The notes: generated by a model from the sequence alone, not told the origin. Shown: positions 40,466 to 52,963, counted from the first letter of the stretch. The stretch is 64,000 bases of DNA from Gracilaria gracilis (GCA_030374805.1 JARGSG010000102.1:1-64000); one strand, 5' to 3'. Made by a program: numbers and translations.

Positions 40466-43274
40466 ATGCGAAATTGCTGGCTCGCTACGGGGGCAATTCC
40501 TTTTGATAGCACCCAGTAACGCTTAACAAGCAGATAAATATGGGATCTACCACAAACGGAAGTACAGTTTCCGTTTTACATAGTTCGATTCTGGATTCTG
40601 AAGCGCAGTTGTGAGAATCGGAGAATGTGGGTTGAAGAAGAGCAAAGTAGGAAATGAGAACTTACTTTGAGAGATCAAGCTTTGTAGAAACTGAGGTACC
40701 CTTGTATCCCTCAGTCGACATTTAAAACATTTTTGCCTGTTTCGATGTCTAGATATCCCTGCGGGTGCAGCTATCGGCATTCTGCAATGTGGTCGATCTA
40801 CAAAGCAACGGCGTATTTCTGGACTGGACAAGTTGAGGGCTTCGAAAATCACAGTCGGTCAAATTTAGTCCAGGATCTAATCACGTGCTCAATCTAAACA
40901 TCAATGAACGAATTAATTTCCTGAAGCTATTGGTATAAGAACAACAAGATGGCAAAGGCCTTGTGCTCTCATTCAATAACTTTTTGAATATTTGAATTTT
41001 AAATTTGACGACTCATTTTCATATCCATTCACTATGGACACTTTTTTAGTCAAAATCTAGCCTGACTTATTAAGTTCTAAAGTTCGTAGCAGTGGGTGTG
41101 TATCAGTCACAGTCGTCATAATTTTTGCCGTGCTCAGTCGTCTGAAACGCGGGGCTCCTACAAAACGCTTTGAAACTCCAAACCGTACTGATGTGATGGA
41201 GTGGAAAAATTTCCGCGTACGGACTTTATTCACGCTTAACCAGAACTTATTTCAGCATTTCGAGAAGCAAGCTCCCCAAAGACAAGGCTTTGGAAAACTT
41301 TTTTGTAGCGTAGTTCTTTGAGATTGAACCAGATGCACTTCAGCTTCTCCTGCTATTGTAAAAGCGTTAATTCAATTCTAAGAAGAAATAAATACTTCGA
41401 ATACTCGAAAAATTAGTATTCGGAGAATTAATATACGATGCTTTTCTTCGCTTATTTCTTGAAGAACAGCTTTTGTTTGTTTGAGCTTCATATCCATTCT
41501 AAACATGAACCGTACCAGAAATGCTTAGATATATTTGATACTCATGTATTGTTGCTTAAGTGAAATATGATTCGTGTTGTTGGCTTCTTTACTTCAATAA
41601 GGAAGAGCTTCTAAGGAGAAAAAAACTCGAGGTCGATGACCTAGAACTTCTGTAATGTGTATATATTAGACGTTTTCTATTTGACATATCTGGAAGAGAA
41701 GAAGATGAGTTATTGGGACAGAACATGTTTTCAAATAAAAACATCTTTCCTGTATGTAGTTAGAAGGAACAAAAACATTATTTTAGAAGCCAATTCTGAT
41801 GAAGTGGTAGTTTTGGTAGACCTTCAAAACATTGGCAAATTGGAATTTTTTGAAAACAACGAATATAGGCCTGCTCAATCAGTCATTTAGATTTCTTTTT
41901 ATTTTCTTGGAGTAAAATTTTCTCGTGCCTTTCTCTTGAAGATGAAGTGTCCAGATATAAGTCATAGTGATTGATAAGTTGTTTACATACTTATAACCAA
42001 ATTAGGTAGGAAGTAAAAAGGATAAAGAAAAATTTTGCATACTCATATAGTAAACAGGGCGTACAAGTTCTTCATCGTTGTTTAATGTTTTTTGATTACC
42101 TTTTTTAAAATTCGGTCTTTTTCTCTGGGTTTTCACAAAGCTCGGATTAGAGAACGAAATTGATGAACAGAAACTCACGGAAAAAAGCTCAAAAAAAAGG
42201 TGCGTTGCTCAAAAAAGATGTCTTTGAAAACGTGTCGTAAGAAGACAAAGCAACACGTGTAACAAACACATCTATTCCCCGCGTTGACTCCACGCATGAA
42301 CACGCGCGCCACGTGCTTCAGGACCCATCCATTCTGCAGTGCCATCAACCTCCGCCATGTCCACCATCTAAACTTGATAAACTATACCCGCACACTTGCA
42401 CAATTCCTTCGAGGAATCTACATGCACAGCATTGAATCTCTGTGACCAGCCTGAGACAGCTAGTTCTCTTCCAGATGCCCATTTTAGCAGTAGCGAGTTT
42501 TGTTTGCACTGCCTGTTTTCATGGACTGGGTTCAATTCTTTTCAGATTGCCTTAAGGCTTTTGGAGTCGTGCTGTAATACAAACGCACGTGTAGGGCCAC
42601 GGAGAGTCGTCGCAGACAGTCTACAAGCTACTTCAAGCTCTGTGTTAGTTATTGAATAGACATAGACATTCTAGACGTAGTTCGTTACAGCTGTAGATAG
42701 CAGTATAAAACGTGATGGAGGCTGCTCTTCTTCCTCTGAGAGTCAGCCAGACCTTCATCATCACCTTCAGTGTTACACGTCCCTCGTTGGCGGACTTGGT
42801 TCAGCTAACATTGGTTTGAGTAGAAAAGGTTGTAAATTGGTTGTGGGAACCTAACAGAGGTTTTACTCGCACAGACTACGTCGGCTTCCGAACCAGCAAT
42901 ACCGCTTGACAAAATAGTATGCAAATATATCCGGGAGATTGCATTATACTTTATCAATATTCGTAGTAAAAACATGTAAATGTTTAAAGGTTTTGAATGA
43001 TAATCCAACCTTGTTTGACATTTAAAGGTCGAAAAAGAGACATGTTTTCTACAACTCATATAGAGGCCCACACCTTTGGAAGCGTAGCATAAACTTCTTT
43101 TCCAAACATGCTCGGGATACCTGTTCATATATAGTGTTGCCCATCTCGTTCACAAACTTTTGAACATATGATTCGAATCATATTCCACACTGAGCAATCT
43201 CTTACCTTTGCCAAGCTCTCACTTCTTTCAAAGAAAGGTGCGCTTTCAGGTTAGAATTCATCTGGAGGAATGGG
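40466..43274. other. Intergenic, AT-rich, with a dispersed repeat copy
   Basis: No supported gene. About 40870-41160 is one copy of a dispersed repeat also present at about 44850-45195. A TATA-like box near 42703 (GTATAAAAC) precedes only a 34-codon ORF. Confidence 0.5.
40870..41160 (+). repeat. Dispersed repeat, copy 1
   Basis: Shares ordered blocks with 44850-45195, including CATCAATGAAC/CATCAATAAAC, TTGAATTTTAAATTTGAC and CATAATTTTTGC, with scattered differences and gaps. Non-coding. Boundaries are approximate; neither copy has a clear target duplication. Confidence 0.65.
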
Positions 43275-43284
43275 ATAAATAAAA
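43275..43284 (+). promoter_or_regulatory. TATA-like box of zinc-finger gene B
   Basis: ATAAATAAAA lies about 115 bp before the ATG at 43391. Confidence 0.4.
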
Positions 43285-43390
43285 CTCACCGTCTCTCAGC
43301 AATGATGATCACCACTAAAAGCAGTTCAACACAGAGAGCATCTACTTGTACAACTTCTGAGCCAGCCCTTCAGTTTTCCCATCAGAAATC

Positions 43391-44270
43391 ATGAGTTTCT
43401 TTCCGTCTTCTTCCGGCGGTGCCGGAGACGGCGAAGGCCACAATAGAAGGCCGTCATCTCGTAGAATGGGCTTGCCATACCTTCTAAAAGCCCGCAAGCA
43501 GTTCTGATGGTGACAGTGAGCGTGAGCAGTCAAGACAGCAAGGTAGTCCTTCCGACCCTCGACGCAGGGTAACAGCGATTGGCGATTTGCTCAATCCTAC
43601 GTCCAGATCTGGAAGCAGTAGTGGCAGGTTTCGCGCGTCATCCGGACAGCGTGGAGATGGTCGAGCGAGGGAAGGGCGCTTCGAACAAATGGGAGGTCCT
43701 TCTTCAGCTGCTGAACCTTCTGGCAGGGTTACATCGGTTAGAGATCTGCTCAACTCCCCATCTGGATCCGCACATAGATCTGGAAGCGGTGGACACCGAT
43801 CTTTTGGAGCTCCTTCTGGGGCGGAAGAAAGTGGTTTACAAACGGCGAGGTCTTTCCATGCAGCTGGACCTTCGAACATGAGATCTGGCGGAAGCGCTGC
43901 GGGTCCCAGTTCGTTACCGTCTGCAAGTGGATTGCAGCGTTCCAGTGATGTTCACAAGACGCAGTGTGGTGATTGCAAAAAATTAGTGATGGATCTTCCA
44001 AGGCACAAAATCAAGTGCAAGCCGTACAGGTGCCAGAAAGAGGGGTGCACGTTCATGAACTACGCGCTATCTCAATTCAAAAGACATCAATTGACTCACA
44101 AGCCGCGGAGGTATGTGTGCGCGCTCTGTGGTAGACGGTTTGCGCAACACGTGCATCTGAGGAGACACGCGAGCGGCTTGAACGCCTGTCAGAGCCATTC
44201 CAATAGGCAGGAAAGGCTTGCACAGGAGGCACGCCGCAGACAGGATGAAGAGAGAGGAGACCGTGGGTAA
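43391..44270 (+). pseudogene. DLLN-motif C2H2 zinc-finger protein B, one frameshift
   Basis: ATG at 43391 (MSFFPSSSGGAGDG) matches the start of gene A at 20560. After 32 codons a +1 shift in the A4 run at 43486-43489 moves to the frame used to the end. Without one A the product is 292 aa. It contains IGDLLNPTS and VRDLLNSPS motifs in a Ser/Gly/Arg-rich region. Three zinc-binding modules follow: CGDCKKLVMDLPRHKIKC, a C2H2 finger CQKEGC...HQLTH, and CALCGRRFAQ...HASGLNAC. It is probably a nuclear DNA-binding protein; DLLN repeats could recruit a partner (inference). Only one lesion is seen, so it could be a sequencing error in a working gene, unlike its copy A. Confidence 0.75.
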
Positions 44271-45402
44271 CGTTATCTTCGAAACGAGATGACTGATTAA
44301 TGTTGTGATAGTTTCTGCCTTTTAGGAGAACAGGTTATGAGTAAAACAATGTCATGAGATTCATTTAGCTATTCCCTTGGGTGCCCGAATTATTCAGGAA
44401 ACGAAGAAGAAATTCTTGGAACTGGAAGTGTGAGGAATGGCAGATCTACAGAGCACGGACGGCGACCACCTTCTTGATCACAGGAGTTCACGATCGTGTT
44501 CAGAAGTAGATTGTAAGAATGCGAAGCCGTCTGTCTTGGTTGACCACCACTCCCATTCTACTGGAGTAGCTGGGATTTTCTGAGCACAGACTCACTCTGC
44601 TATACAACCCAAGTAGTGAAGATCAGCAAAAGGCAACGACAGAGGGCTCAGTGATAGCAACGGTACATGATATTCATGGGTTGATTTTGGAGCATTTGTG
44701 AGAACAAAGCACTAAATCGGGCTTTGCACCCTCTTTGTTTGAAACCTTGCCTTTCCTTGGAAACAGGGGCGTATTTGTGACTCACTAAATAAGGCCTGCG
44801 AAAGTCCCTAGTCACAATTCTTTAAGCTCAAGTCAGTCAGATTTTGTTACGATTTGGTCATTTGCTCAAATTAACTTCAGCACATCAATAAACAAGTTAA
44901 CCTCCCTCAACCTATTGGCGTAATAACAACCAGAGAGCTAAACTTTGATAGTGTTCCTCGCAACATTCACAAAACAGTTCGCAAATTCAAATTTTGTTTC
45001 AGTATTTGAATTTAAAATTAAATTTGACTACGTTTTTATTCTTTTAGTAAATACAATAGGAAAAATTCTCAGTAGCGACCATGTTTTGGGGGAATTCTGA
45101 CTAACATGACTGACTAAATCGTGATATTAGAAGTCAGTCAGTCAAAGTCATCATAATTTTTGCGGTAGTCAATCAGTCAGAATACGGGCTGCTTTCCAAG
45201 TAGTCAAGTGTCAGAGTTGAGGGGGAGAGATGTCACCACTTCTGTAGGTTTCGAGTCTGAGGCATGAAGGAGTAGCGTAGCAGAAATAAACTTGGTTTGC
45301 ATAGTGATAAGAAAGGTAAACGATTTGGTGGGGTTTAATGCCTCGAGAATGTTAATGCAGTTTCACTGACTATCTGCTTTCGTATAAAGAAAGATTTGCA
45401 AC
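44271..45402. other. Intergenic with a dispersed repeat copy
   Basis: No supported gene. Contains repeat copy 2 (about 44850-45195), which is rich in GTCAGTCAG words at both ends in inverted orientation. Confidence 0.5.
44850..45195 (+). repeat. Dispersed repeat, copy 2, with GTCAGTCAG ends
   Basis: Homologous to 40870-41160. The ends show related inverted blocks (AGTCAGTCAGATTTTGTTACG near 44832, and CGTGATATTAGAAGTCAGTC near 45121), like a decayed foldback or MITE. Confidence 0.6.
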
Positions 45403-45774
45403 CTAACCTCTAAACTTTTGCGAAACTTGGCTATAATTATGCGAACATTTCGAAGTCCTTAAATTCAAACGACAATAAAGGAGTTTGTGGGCAAGTAGGT
45501 TGTGTTCGGTAATCGGTAACACAAAGGTGAATACGCTTAGCCATAAGCCAGCATACACGACCAGATTCCTCTTGGAGGTAATGAAAGTTACGACTTCAGA
45601 GCAACAATAATCCGCCACTTCATCCAAATCCAACTCGAACTCACAGAGGATTGCCAGAAGAATATGAACAAGAATCTGGAACATGGTCCCGACTGTATGG
45701 AATACAGTACAGCAAACAATCGGGCTCGGGGAAGCCCTCAATAGTGTCCGAAACGTCGAAGCAATCGCATTCAC
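45403..45774 (-). CDS. Possible membrane-protein fragment
   Basis: A 123-residue open frame without an ATG; upstream it stays open for 19 more codons and then meets a stop. It has two hydrophobic stretches (IVCCTVFHTVGTMFQILVHI and NLVVYAGLWLSVFTFVLPI) separated by an acidic loop with paired cysteines. Composition is protein-like, and it lies just downstream of the membrane-protein gene at 46616. It may be an exon or a gene relic, or chance. Confidence 0.3.
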   Translation of the reverse strand: MNAIASTFRTLLRASPSPIVCCTVFHTVGTMFQILVHILLAILCEFELDLDEVADYCCSEVVTFITSKRNLVVYAGLWLSVFTFVLPITEHNLLAHKLLYCRLNLRTSKCSHNYSQVSQKFRG

Positions 45775-46615
45775 ATCGCAGACAGTGTTGATCGACGGCG
45801 TCTTTTGTAAAACCTTCGCAACGAGAAACTGTTATATCGTCGCAGACATCGCAGGAGGATGTCTGTTACAAGATGCCGTGATGCAGCCTACACTGCCGCA
45901 TTCCACCTCGGCCTCTCTATATGGGAGACAAATCTGAGGGAAGAGAAACGCAGAGCATGACAGGGAGATTCATGGTGAAGAATAGAAGAGGTGTGGCTAA
46001 ACTGTACGGAACAATTTTTCATTCATGGATTAAAAAGGGAGGAGGGTTCGTTTGTGAAAGCTGCCACCTTACGCCAACTTAGCCCCGACACCCATGCTAA
46101 ATGTTCATACGAATTTCACGTGGGCTGTAGCAGCCGTTTGTCCCAGATTATGGTGTAAATCTGCCACAAGATAGTGGTAGCGTTACCTTTTACAGTTGAT
46201 CTGAGTGTCCGAAGAGGAACAGCTACTGTATATATATGTATACTGTATGGCGTTTGTGCGACATATCTTGTTTCATAGCAAGGAGGCGATCAGCGCTACG
46301 TTGGGAACACTAAACAGTTCCACGTTGCGACTAACCTAAAACCTGCCTTCAAAGTTGTGGTAACTTAGCAATAGCTACTGGGAGCTCATGTGCCAGGAGC
46401 TAAATATAGTTACAGCAATTATCGCGTGAGATTGAGTGTCGCGAAGAAATGAATTTAGTTCATCAACCCTTCGTATATAATAATTGTTTTATTAATCTAA
46501 TTACATGCCTTGGAGCTGTTCTCAAGTTGATCTCGAACCTTGTCGCCCTTATTTGTCGCCATCTATATATACCACGTCAGTTAAATTGAGCCCTTTGTCA
46601 GATTAGATATGCATC
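45775..46615. other. Intergenic, no gene seen
   Basis: Short ORFs only (for example 45683-45937). Nothing recognised. Confidence 0.45.
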
Positions 46616-48169
46616 TCAGGGCGATTGCTGTTCGATGTCGTGGAATCTCACGCAAGGTTCGCCATTGACTTTGGACGAATGCGCAACCGGCCACTTTCCC
46701 GCAGTGTCGCACGTTCCACCTTCCCCAATCACCGCAAGCCTCTTCATCAGGCCAGTCAGGTCGAACGGCACCAAAAGACCAGTCTTCTGTCTAGTTGCAA
46801 GGCTGATCACCAATGAGAGCAAAATCACCGCGGCAAGAAACACCACTGACCACAAACTCTGCGTTGCTAGTATACGGTTAACGTAATACTCCCCAATTTG
46901 CTCAGCATCACCGGCGAATCCGTCGACCATCGTTCGCAGTATCCTAGACATGGTAGCCGCTTCTGTGTAGTACTCCTGAATAATTCGGTCGTCCAATACG
47001 GACACTCCCAACGCCAAGTATCTCTTCGCAATCGTCACAGAAGCGAACATGATTTCATTTTCGGCCCCGTCCACATCTCCCAATTCTATCGCGAGAACGT
47101 CGATGTAGTCGGATCGATCAACGGTCAACACCAAGTCTGCCACATCGCTTACCTGATGTACCTTGACAAGGTACAAAACCTGCTTCATCGCTGCATTGAG
47201 CATGACAGCACAATGGCCGTTCACTTTACCAACCTCCAGGTCGCTTTGTTCCCTCAAATCATGGCAATACATGGTAGCCTGGTCGTTTCTCCAGAAGAAA
47301 CGCTTCTCCGAGTGCCCTTCTATCTCCACAGTCACTGCTTGGAAGGTGTTGTTCGTCCACTCATCTAGTGCTATCAGACGCTGATCACCGATCCTTTCCA
47401 CAAACATGTCGTCCCTTCCTCGCACCGTTGCCCACGCGCTAGGCTCGAGTTCCCTGGCTCGGCAGAAGCCCTCGACAGTTTGGTAGTGGAGCGCATCCCC
47501 GTCCTGGGTACATCGCTCGATCTCTGTCACGCGATCAAGCAGCGCGCTAGTATCAGCGGAGATTGCAGCCAACGCGCTCTTGATATTCGAATGGCGCCTG
47601 ACGGGTTTACTGATGAGCACCCTCTCGTTTGTGGCACCTGCGGTCATCTCCGTGGAGACTATTGCGGCGAGAAGCAACGCGTTAATCACTCCAAGCTTCA
47701 CCAAGACAGTTATCAAGCGCGCCAGACCTGCCCATTTTCGAGAACTCACTTCGCTGTTCTTATCTGGGAGTGTGGGTTCGGTACTTGTGCTTATCTTGGA
47801 ATAGGCAACATTGACGGGGGTCAACCATCCGAAGTCAAGGGCTCTTATTTGGATGGATTGACCGGATAAAATGCAACGTTTGGCAAAGTTCTCCAGGCTC
47901 TTTGTTAACAACGGCGCGGCAATCATCGTTATGGCGGTCTCCAAGATGATGAACCTCAGGATGCTTGCTGCCGAGACTCCAATGGATAGCTTGAGTGTCT
48001 CCATGGCCGATTGGTGGGTGACGTTGCTCGCTGCAGTGGTGGCGGCGTTCAACTTGGCACAAAGAGAATAGTATCTGGGCGGAAGCGATTTGCGGTTGGA
48101 GGCGTAACAGACGAGCTCGAAAAGAATGCAAGCGCCTCTGTTCAAAGTATGCTTACCTGCAGGCGTCAA
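46616..48169 (-). CDS. Membrane protein with large extracellular domain, 517 aa
   Basis: Three hydrophobic helices: about residues 63-88, 150-172 and 438-459. Between the second and third lies a soluble domain of about 265 residues with scattered cysteines, probably outside the cell. A tail of about 55 residues follows. The start is uncertain: an ATG at 48004 (METLKLSIG) gives 462 aa with TM1 near the start. The sequence after the first ATG contains CTGCAG/GTAAGC, a good splice donor, so the first 40 codons may be non-coding or intronic. The topology equals that of the protein at 60016-61317. No family recognised; receptor-like or transport-accessory roles are only guesses. Confidence 0.7.
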   Translation of the reverse strand: MTPAGKHTLNRGACILFELVCYASNRKSLPPRYYSLCAKLNAATTAASNVTHQSAMETLKLSIGVSAASILRFIILETAITMIAAPLLTKSLENFAKRCILSGQSIQIRALDFGWLTPVNVAYSKISTSTEPTLPDKNSEVSSRKWAGLARLITVLVKLGVINALLLAAIVSTEMTAGATNERVLISKPVRRHSNIKSALAAISADTSALLDRVTEIERCTQDGDALHYQTVEGFCRARELEPSAWATVRGRDDMFVERIGDQRLIALDEWTNNTFQAVTVEIEGHSEKRFFWRNDQATMYCHDLREQSDLEVGKVNGHCAVMLNAAMKQVLYLVKVHQVSDVADLVLTVDRSDYIDVLAIELGDVDGAENEIMFASVTIAKRYLALGVSVLDDRIIQEYYTEAATMSRILRTMVDGFAGDAEQIGEYYVNRILATQSLWSVVFLAAVILLSLVISLATRQKTGLLVPFDLTGLMKRLAVIGEGGTCDTAGKWPVAHSSKVNGEPCVRFHDIEQQSP

Positions 48170-50726
48170 TTGGGGGCAAAGTAAAGAAGAGGTGGTGTCG
48201 ACGAGTCAAACGCTTCGATCTGCGCCGCATTGGGAGGGCATCGCATTCCTCTCTTATGAACTGGAGCAAGCACGTGTAGCATTAGCCGTATACCTGCTAC
48301 GGTTGGTACGTAGTAAGGCTTAATCAGAATACAGTTGTGAGAATGTTCAGTAAGGTTACTTTGAAGTAAGTTAGCCGTGGTGGCTCATAGCGCGCGGATT
48401 GCGTTTTGCTCCTCCTCTGCATCAGTCGTGTTCTCAGAACAGCACATAGGAAAGGTTCAAATAATATCTATGATCTTGTGTCTTGCCAAATGCTAACGCT
48501 GTGGGAAACGCGAGCTTGCTCGCGTTTCAACAGAGCCGTACAGGGAAAAAGGATTGATGCGCTTCCGTCGGCGGCGTTTTTCCTTGAGACAATCAGGCTA
48601 GAAGTGGTGGCCTAAAAGACGGCATGACAAGCGCGCGGGATTTGAATCTCAGCCAGGTTGGAACAGCTACGCATGTGGCCAAAAACGCGCCGACGGATGT
48701 GGATAGAAATAGAGGGCTATGATATCTGTAACTGCTGTAGTGCCTCCTCGCCAGTAAATTTAGGCAATGCTGTAAGGCTGGCATGGAGCTAATATCTATG
48801 GGGATATGTCAGGGACGTGCTCGCCAATCAGCAGCCAGGAAAGCTTTTGAAAAATATCTTGTGCGTTGTTGTAATGCAATTCAAACAACTTATCGCTCTC
48901 GAGGTTTGCCAACAATTGCCACAGGCAGCGGTCTGAGAGAGAGTGCGCGTTCCTTATGGAGCGTGCCGCTTGGTATCCGTACGAGCACACGCCTTACGGA
49001 GGCGGTCTGCACAGCACTCATGAGAACCACTGATTTGTGCGGTGAAACGCTGCTGTCCGACTAAATCTGCTGCGAACTTGCCCTACATTTCTCGCCCATT
49101 AGCACTTGGAACGAAACGTTTTGCTAACCTTCGTGCACGCAGCTCCTTTACAACCGCCTCGCGCCGAGCGTTGGCTGCGCTTTGACTTGAACGAAATGCA
49201 GCAACAGCTATGATAGGTCGGTCTTTGGAGCACGTTGTTTGACACCACACGCTTGCGCTAATTTGCAAATAATTTCATGAAGACTACAACTGTGTTCCAC
49301 AGCACGTGTGTATCTGGCAGCTCAGATAATGAAATTGCTGTCGATCGGGGTGCCGTTAGGTGTAAAGTTAGTAGGTGTACGTCGCCGTTGCCAATCACCA
49401 CCGTGTACTGAGCGGCAGTATGGGAGTAACAAACTTGACCACGTTCTTTTCCAGCTCAAACCATAGCAAACCACTTCGTTTTCGGCACATAGCAAACAAT
49501 TGGGTTCTGTATCCATACATTATCTCAAGCAACCTGACCAAAACGCTTGGATATAGCATAAATTGTAGTAAACTCCTGTCCCCTCCTGTCCGCACCGTGC
49601 CAACTTTTGCCAATTCGACACTGCTCCGCGTCACAACGGCGATGATTCCTTCATCTAATGAAAAAGCGGAAAGAACGTGCAAAATACATGCAGTCCCAAC
49701 AAGTGGAAGAACTAGCCTCACGTCAACAACGCTTCCTCCTACATGTTACACTCGCATGCCACATTCCTGAGTGTAAACTGAACCCTACCGAAGCAAAACC
49801 TGTGGCTCACTTCCGAACAAAAGCATTCTTGCATGGACGTCAAGAACCCAGACACTTTGCGGTGCTCAATTCAAGAGACAGCAACCTCTATATATAGCAT
49901 CGTCGTCCATCCATTAGCTGTGGTATACGTACCCCACGTGTATTGGGCAAATATTTGGTTTTCCCTTTCCTTTCGAGAATCCCTACAAAAGAAGGCTGGC
50001 TTTTCATTGGCTAAGGGTGGCGAAATGGAAAGTGTAGATACGGAGTGACAGGTCTACCTCTTGGTAGAGCGCTCCTTCGCGACCATCAGCTCGCTCATTC
50101 TCCCAGCCCATGACCGCGTTTGGAGGCCGTTTGGCGCGAATGAGTTCCCTTCTGTATTATTTACAAACAACACACGAGGAGCAGTGTCCTTCTAAAGGCA
50201 ACCCAAACACAAACGATCAACAGAGAGCAACCAGAGTGTGCTCAATAACACCTTACCTTATGGCAACTACAGACCCTACGATATAGAGCGTCAACCAGAA
50301 CCGAGTAGCAAGCCAAATTTTGAATTGTTTCACGTGCTTTTTCGCTGTGTTGCGTTTTGCCTTTGTACGTACCGCAGCATGGCGCATCTCAAACTTGAAA
50401 TCTGCATGTCAACAAGATAATTATTTTCCCTTTGGAAACTCCGTTCACCCCACCGTACTCGCTCTTCAGATGTACGTTCCTGCCGTTTGGTGACCACTGC
50501 CGATTCCCGTGGCAAACAAATGCGTGTTCTTGCCACTCTTATCTTCATGAGTTTGGGGACAAAATCAGCCATCAAAGGGGACCTCATGCCCGCTTCTGGT
50601 GCGTTACTAGCGGCGCAATGAAGACTGGCTTTTATCTAAAAGAACGCAAAGCATAGCTTTTAATGAGATTCACATGAGTGTTACGGATTCATTGCTTATT
50701 AATTAAGCAACTTCCCTCTACTAAAA
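48170..50726. other. 2.5-kb stretch without a supported gene
   Basis: Only short ORFs without domains or signal peptides. A B-box-like word, GATTCAAATCC (minus strand, near 48645), stands alone. Nothing else supported. Confidence 0.5.
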
Positions 50727-51434
50727 TCAGAAGAAGTTGATATATCCACACACCAACATCGTCAGAGCCGCCGCAATGTCGATCACTTCATCCCATTCCT
50801 CCACCTGGAACACCGTACCGGTATCACCAATGATATTCTGCATGAATGTAGTATCGGAAAAGTGCACAGCCACGGCACTAATAGAGTGATTATTAGTTCC
50901 GTCAGCATTCACTCCTTCATCGAGGAACGCCTGCGCCACTGATTCCGGATCGAACGGAGGCAGATCAGAATCGAAGTTACTACGACCGTCTCCAAGTAGC
51001 ACAATCTTGTTCGGCTCGCCTTTCGTCCTTCTTAGAATACGACGACAGGCAGCAATTCCGGGTGCGATGTATGTTCTACGCGCCTTCATCGACTTGGCGA
51101 AGTGCACCTTCTCCTGGAAATCGCCTGAAGTGGTCGGCAAGCTGATGAGCCGGGATTCAAGGCCGTACTGCATACCAGAGAATCTGGCCGCCGGATCAAA
51201 CCCGATCAAATTAGTTACCATCTTGACGAAATTCTGTTGATACTCCCACTCGTTGTTGTTGATTGAACCACTTCCGTCAAGGGCGTAGCACACGTTGGGA
51301 TTACAGCCATCGGCAACTATTCTTTGACGCGCGTCTTCAATAGTAGGAAGAGCAGTCCTCACGACGGAGGCGGCGCAAAGCGAACCAAGCAACAGAAAGG
51401 CAAGGGTCGGAATTGAAAAGCGCAATGGAGCCAT
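50727..51434 (-). CDS. Secreted vWA-domain protein 2
   Basis: The start is taken at ATG 51434 (MAPLRFSIPTLAFLLLG), which gives a clear signal peptide and 235 aa; the longer frame upstream begins without one. The vWA domain has GCNPNVCYALDGSGS with DGSGS at 53-57, FSGMQYG, GIAACRR and LLGDGRSNFD, ending in a Cys near the carboxy terminus. A TATAAAAG box (plus 51535-51542, minus sense) lies about 100 bp upstream. It is the paralogue of 27326-28012 and stands head to head with 53059-53832. Likely an extracellular, metal-dependent binding protein. Confidence 0.85.
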   Translation of the reverse strand: MAPLRFSIPTLAFLLLGSLCAASVVRTALPTIEDARQRIVADGCNPNVCYALDGSGSINNNEWEYQQNFVKMVTNLIGFDPAARFSGMQYGLESRLISLPTTSGDFQEKVHFAKSMKARRTYIAPGIAACRRILRRTKGEPNKIVLLGDGRSNFDSDLPPFDPESVAQAFLDEGVNADGTNNHSISAVAVHFSDTTFMQNIIGDTGTVFQVEEWDEVIDIAAALTMLVCGYINFF

Positions 51435-52963
51435 TTTGAATTGAAGCGTTGCGATTTGAAATGGTGAACGGGTATTCAATCTTGTCTGGGACTTGGATGC
51501 GATACGTTTATTACGACGAACGCAACAAGAAGTGCTTTTATACTGTTCGTGTAGAAGACGCAGAAGATGAGAATATAAGGTCTTTGCTCCTCTTGCTTGG
51601 GGAAAGGATTGATGACGCAAAAGAATTATGCGGGATTGTTGATGCACGGTAGAAACGAGTTAGCAGGTTGCTGTTCGTGTAGACTCCTACAATGAGAACT
51701 GTTTCAGGGCATTGTCGAGTAGATCAAATCGAGAGTATATGGCTGCCCTCTACTCAGTCCAGGATCCCTTTTCCCTCCTCATGACTCGAGGAAATGAGGA
51801 TAAAGGTGATGGCATATTGGGAACCTTATAATGGGTAACATACTTGCACTCATGACGGCCTTGCTGTCGGAGTTCGCTATACCTATCTCCAGTTGAATTC
51901 GTAAGGTATATGCTAACTGGTCAAACGGCATTATGACATTGTTTTCGGCAGAATGGCGAACAAGAACACGTTGTTAATATGGAAACCGTTAGCATGCAGA
52001 ATACTTAGAGCATCAAGTTTCCGTTCTTGGAGCCATGTTGCCACATGAGTGGACCGAAATGCAAATGCATTTGGAATGAATGCCTTGTCGGCAAAGGACA
52101 ATTCCCAAACACGGTACAGTACCTCGTACCTCATCTACGGTAGTTACACACTTATGCAAGACCTGAACTGCTTTCAAGTTCACGTATGTGAGAAGCTTCC
52201 TGAACATCATGTGATTTCTCTCGCATAGTACTTTTCAGCAGTTCTAAAAAGCCTCCGTCACGTGGGGGTTATGGATTTAAGCAAGCAAAAATAAAACGTT
52301 GGCTTTCGGGGAAGAATTGTAGTTCTAGTACTGCTGTGCCAGGAAAAGAGAGACTGGCGTCGCTACATTTCTGAACGCAGTAGTTGCGAATTCGTTCGAA
52401 GTGTGGACCAACGTTTTATGTAACCTCTAGGCTTGCATCCTCTGAATCTGAGAAGAAGTGAAGGAGAAGTTTCACATTAACAAGTGTGGAATTTGGAGAT
52501 GTGAATCTTGTCAATTGCTGATTGTTTGCGGTCTGTGGAGAAGCACATAGGTTGTTCTGTGCGGCAATCACTGCTTTTAGACTCCACAGCTCAAATAGTG
52601 AAGTCCAAGCTATTTTCCTAGTCTGCTCTACAGCTGTATGCTATTGGAAGAGTTTTATGGAATCAGTTTCCTGGGAGACGGGGATCTTGCTTTCCTAATA
52701 TGCTTTAGGAAATACAGCGAGTTTTAAACTTTCCTCGTCTTGTTGGCATAATTTCGAAGCTAACAAACTTCAGAAGCATGCTAATAGGGCACCTTGTTGT
52801 GGGAACAAAACGTCTGCTCCAGAAGGAGAGGCAGATTTGATCCTTGTTGTCTTGAGATGCATGCACAACTTGTGCACACAAAGCACAAATCGTTGCCATT
52901 GTACCGCTCAAAGCCGTTGCGCCCCCTGGCTCATAGAGGACTTCCGAATAGTTTGGTTCCTCG
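51435..52963. other. Shared upstream region of two divergent vWA genes
   Basis: About 1.6 kb between divergent vWA genes. It holds both TATA boxes (51535-51542 for the minus gene, 52964-52971 for the plus gene) and no supported gene in between. Confidence 0.55.
51535..51542 (-). promoter_or_regulatory. TATA box of vWA protein 2
   Basis: TATAAAAG on the minus strand, 100 bp upstream of the ATG at 51434. Confidence 0.6.

Noticed and set aside
42703..42820. TATA-led gene after GTATAAAAC
   Set aside because: Only a 34-codon ORF without features follows.
48640..48660. B-box-like GATTCAAATCC as a pol III gene
   Set aside because: No A box at proper distance and no tRNA fold.
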